Below are positions 5,951-7,887 of a DNA stretch of 7,887 nt, piece after piece. The stretch is from assembly GCA_013696385.1 (NCBI GenBank), contig JACCYR010000052.1, positions 1 to 7,887 of the forward strand, in the 5' to 3' direction. Positions within the stretch are counted from its first letter, which is position 1. Every line of letters begins with the position of its first letter. Made by a program: the position numbers and the translations under genes. This stretch comes from Acidobacteriota bacterium (GTDB lineage: Bacteria; Acidobacteriota; Blastocatellia; Pyrinomonadales; Pyrinomonadaceae). Under the pieces are notes generated by a model. The model ran no database searches, was not told the origin of the DNA, and saw only the letters and a program-made list of their open reading frames with translations.

Positions 5951-5975
5951 AAAATTTTCTTTCAAAGAAATTTTT
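5951..5975. repeat. AT-rich inverted repeat upstream of the phosphatase
   Basis: AAAATTTTCTTT (5951-5962) and AAAGAAATTTTT (5964-5975) are complementary at 11 of 12 positions around a single C. As RNA the innermost pairs must open, leaving a weak hairpin. As DNA it could be a regulator site in the phosphatase promoter region. The AT-rich composition makes chance quite possible. Confidence 0.35.
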
Positions 5976-6005
5976 ATATGCCGAACTTATCTGTAAAATC
6001 AAAAT

Positions 6006-7721
6006 ATGAAATCAACAATAACTAGAGCGATTACAGATTGGCTATACGAGTGCGTCTTGAGTTCCAACTTTAGTTGGCTCTTCGCTGGTGAAGAGCCAAC
6101 TAAAGTTGGAACTCAAAACTTTTCCTTACATTCAATCCAAAACTGCTCTAAAAAAACTTTGTGGTCATCAATAATTTTGTCGAGTTTGTTTTATTCTTTG
6201 CTGTTGCCGCAAGGCGCACAAATGCAGACGGCTTCGGACAAAAATATGCCGAAGCCGTTTCCGACCGGGCGCGTCGAAACGCCGGAAACCTGGCGGCGCG
6301 ACGGCGAAGCCGCAATTGAACGCGCCAAAAATCATAAAAATTTTAGCAAACGCGCCAAGAATATAATTTTATTTATTGGCGACGGAATGGGAATTTCAAC
6401 CATTACGGCTTCAAGAATTCTTGAAGGTCAGATGCGCGGAACGAGTGGTGAAGAAAATCAACTCAGTTTTGAAAAATTTCCGTCTGTCGCACTCTCAAAA
6501 ACATACAGCGTAAATCAGCAGACATCAGATTCCGCGCCAACGATGTCGGCAATTATTTCCGGTATCAAAACTGATGAAGGAGTTATCTCGGTAAATCAAA
6601 ACGTAGTCGTCGGCGATTACCGAACCGTTAAAGGCAACGAAACAAAAACGCTTCTGGAAATGGCAGAGCAAAACGGCAAATCAACCGGCGTGGTAACGAC
6701 GGCGCGGCTGACCCACGCCACGCCCGCCGCTTGTTTCGCTCATTCGGCGCAGCGGGATTGGGAAGCCGACTCGAATCTTTCTGCCGATGCGCGGCAAGCC
6801 GGATTTCCAGACATTGCGCGACAGCTGATCGAATTTCCTTACGGCGACGGCTTAGAGGTCGCCGTCGGCGGCGGACGCACAAAGTTTTTGCCAAAAGCAG
6901 CAAATGACCCGGAATATACGGACAGAACAGGTGAAAGATTGGACGGCAGAAATTTGACTGACGAATGGCAGAAGAAATATCAGAATTCGGCTTACGTTTG
7001 GAATAAGCAGCAGTTTGACGCGGTTGACGCAAAAAAGACGAAACATCTTTTGGGGCTTTTTGAACCTTCGCATATGCAATACGATTATGACCGCCCGAAG
7101 GATAAAGCGGGCGAACCTTCTTTGAGCGAGATGACTGCAAAAGCGATTGACGTTCTTTCACAAAATAAAAAAGGTTTCTTTTTGATGGTCGAAGCGGGCA
7201 GAATTGACCACGCGCATCATAACGGCAACGCATTTCGCGCATTGACCGATGCAATTGAACTTTCAAATGCCGTGCGAACTGCCGAAAATAAAGTTAATCT
7301 GAAAGATACGCTGATAATCGTTACCGCCGACCACAGCCATACATTCACAATTGGTGGTTATCCGATTCGCGGCAATAATATCTTGGGTTTAGTCAGGGAA
7401 GTGGACAGCCAAGGAATGTTGGAAGAAAAACCGAAAACCGACAAAAACGACAAACCTTTGACAACGCTCGGATACGCCAACGGCAAAGGTTATCGCGGCG
7501 GCGAACGTCCGTATTTGACCGAAGAACAAGTTACCAGTCCCGATTATAAACAGGAAGCGGCAGTCCCTTTGACGGATGAAACGCACGGCGGCGAAGACGT
7601 GGCGATTTTTGCCAACGGCGCGGGTTCTGATCTGGTTCGCGGCGTGATGGAAGAGAATTGGATTTTTTATGTGATGAAGGAAGCGTTAAAATTAAAACAG
7701 TCAACAGTCAACAAAAATTGA
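6006..7721 (+). CDS. Secreted alkaline phosphatase (PhoA family)
   Basis: The product (571 residues from the ATG at 6006) is a metal-dependent phosphomonoesterase. Active-site residues can be placed against E. coli PhoA: Asp126 in FIGDGMG (D51), Asp175-Ser176-Ala177 in QTSDSAPT with Ser176 the nucleophile (S102), His237 and Thr239 in LTHATP (D153 and T155), Glu396, Asp401 and His405 in MVEAGRIDHAHH (E322, D327, H331), Asp442-His443 in TADHSH (D369-H370) and His527 in THGGED (H412). The set for two Zn and one Mg site is complete. His at the 153 and 328 (His402) positions is the eukaryote/Bacillus-like variant. Residues about 49-71 (KKTLWSSIILSSLFYSLLLPQG) look like a signal peptide preceded by 48 unusual residues; codons 18-37 are a palindromic repeat. 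No other good ATG would keep the signal peptide: the next, codon 73, removes it. The true start is therefore uncertain. The C-terminal QSTVNKN and the stop codon derive from the heptamer repeat. Expected role: periplasmic or extracellular phosphate release. Confidence 0.93.
   Translation: MKSTITRAITDWLYECVLSSNFSWLFAGEEPTKVGTQNFSLHSIQNCSKKTLWSSIILSSLFYSLLLPQGAQMQTASDKNMPKPFPTGRVETPETWRRDGEAAIERAKNHKNFSKRAKNIILFIGDGMGISTITASRILEGQMRGTSGEENQLSFEKFPSVALSKTYSVNQQTSDSAPTMSAIISGIKTDEGVISVNQNVVVGDYRTVKGNETKTLLEMAEQNGKSTGVVTTARLTHATPAACFAHSAQRDWEADSNLSADARQAGFPDIARQLIEFPYGDGLEVAVGGGRTKFLPKAANDPEYTDRTGERLDGRNLTDEWQKKYQNSAYVWNKQQFDAVDAKKTKHLLGLFEPSHMQYDYDRPKDKAGEPSLSEMTAKAIDVLSQNKKGFFLMVEAGRIDHAHHNGNAFRALTDAIELSNAVRTAENKVNLKDTLIIVTADHSHTFTIGGYPIRGNNILGLVREVDSQGMLEEKPKTDKNDKPLTTLGYANGKGYRGGERPYLTEEQVTSPDYKQEAAVPLTDETHGGEDVAIFANGAGSDLVRGVMEENWIFYVMKEALKLKQSTVNKN
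6057..6116. repeat. 60-nt palindromic element inside the phosphatase reading frame
   Basis: The arms 6057-6083 (starts TTGAGTTCCAACTTTAG) and 6090-6116 (ends AAAGTTGGAACTCAA) are perfect 27-nt reverse complements around the 6-nt centre GCTGGT. Each arm holds a smaller palindrome, CCAACTTTAGTTGG (6064-6077) or its complement, so the element can fold as one long hairpin or as two short ones. It spans exactly codons 18-37 of the phosphatase frame (LSSNFSWL...KVGTQ). The other two forward frames through it contain stops. This looks like a dispersed or REP/MITE-like palindrome that landed in, or is being read as part of, the gene. Confidence 0.9.
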
Positions 7722-7774
7722 TAACTGATAACTGATAACTGTTGACTGATAACTGATAACTGATAACTGACAAA
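7698..7774. repeat. Heptamer tandem-repeat array between the phosphatase gene and fmt
   Basis: TGATAAC occurs three times head to tail (7719-7739). One variant TGTTGAC (7740-7746) follows, then three more TGATAAC (7747-7767) and a degenerate TGACAAA (7768-7774) whose last base is the A of the fmt ATG. Upstream, CAGTCAA is repeated twice (7698-7711). CAGTCAACAGT (7698-7708) is an 11-bp reverse complement of 7738-7748, so the array can form a stem with a 29-nt loop. The phosphatase stop TGA (7719-7721) is the first unit's TGA. This resembles short tandemly repeated heptamers known from cyanobacteria and other genomes. Confidence 0.92.
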
Positions 7775-7887
7775 TGAAAATAGTATTTATGGGAACGCCT
7801 TTAGCGGCTGTCCCGACACTGGAAAATCTCTTAAATGACAAACACGAAGTTGTCGCGGTTTGGACACAGCCTGACCGTCCGGCGGGT
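7774..7887 (+). CDS. fmt: Methionyl-tRNA formyltransferase, N-terminal part
   Basis: Thirty-eight codons are open to the window edge. MKIVFMGTPLAAVPTLENLL (1-20) matches the formyltransferase start MKIVFMGTPEFAVPSLE. HEVVAVWTQPDRPAG (24-38) matches the conserved VxxVxTQPDxPAGR block. The enzyme formylates initiator Met-tRNA with 10-formyltetrahydrofolate. Leu-Ala replaces the usual Glu-Phe after GTP, a mild difference. The ATG abuts the heptamer array and no Shine-Dalgarno precedes it, since the whole leader is repeat. Its functional partner def is about 5.5 kb upstream on the same strand. Confidence 0.95.
   Translation, partial: MKIVFMGTPLAAVPTLENLLNDKHEVVAVWTQPDRPAG

Noticed and set aside
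6628..7266. 212-codon open frame on the - strand inside the phosphatase gene
   Set aside because: It lies antisense to residues with a complete, conserved alkaline phosphatase active site. Its product is Arg/Ser-rich and motif-free, a typical shadow.
7698..7774. CRISPR array
   Set aside because: The units are 7 bp and contiguous, with no spacers; this is a simple tandem repeat.

Overview
The window is bacterial, somewhat AT-leaning, and almost all recognisable genes lie on the + strand. Lineage cannot be fixed from the sequence alone. The gene set (small anchored Haem_bd protein, CAP protein, large secreted alkaline phosphatase, MazF-type toxin-antitoxin pair, secreted protein of unknown function with Asp/Asn/Gly-rich loops) and the abundance of short intergenic repeats suggest Acidobacteriota of the Blastocatellia/Pyrinomonadaceae kind. 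That is an impression, not a proven assignment.

Layout. Positions 1-73 are the 3' end of an upstream gene. A gene-poor stretch (74-522) follows; it carries a 46-nt near-perfect hairpin and a second GC-rich inverted repeat. Next come a membrane-anchored haem-binding protein (523-990) and a secreted CAP/SCP-domain protein (1086-1589). Then a tight gene run starts: peptide deformylase def (1732-2247), an antitoxin (2265-2456) overlapping a MazF/PemK-type toxin (2443-2781), delta-1-pyrroline-5-carboxylate dehydrogenase (2796-4433), a secreted protein of unknown function (4447-5370) and methionine sulfoxide reductase msrB (5403-5867). Gaps are 13-32 nt or overlaps, and a convincing intrinsic terminator (5892-5926) closes the run, so it probably forms one transcription unit. 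A secreted PhoA-family alkaline phosphatase follows (6006-7721), and the window ends in the first 38 codons of fmt (from 7774).

How the genes relate. def and fmt act at opposite ends of N-formylmethionine metabolism (fmt formylates initiator Met-tRNA, def removes the formyl group) and are adjacent in many bacteria. Here about 5.5 kb and six other genes separate them. Those six cover proline catabolism, oxidised-methionine repair, a toxin-antitoxin pair, phosphate release and an unknown exported protein; no shared pathway is evident.

The most notable signals are repeats. A 60-nt palindrome with perfect 27-nt arms lies inside the 5' part of the phosphatase reading frame and adds exactly 20 codons, much as Rickettsia palindromic elements do. 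A heptamer array (TGATAAC units) supplies the phosphatase stop codon, encodes part of its C-terminal tail and runs directly into the fmt start codon. Octamer repeats fill the def leader. I did not find a convincing new multigene system; the repeat-gene fusions are the best leads.
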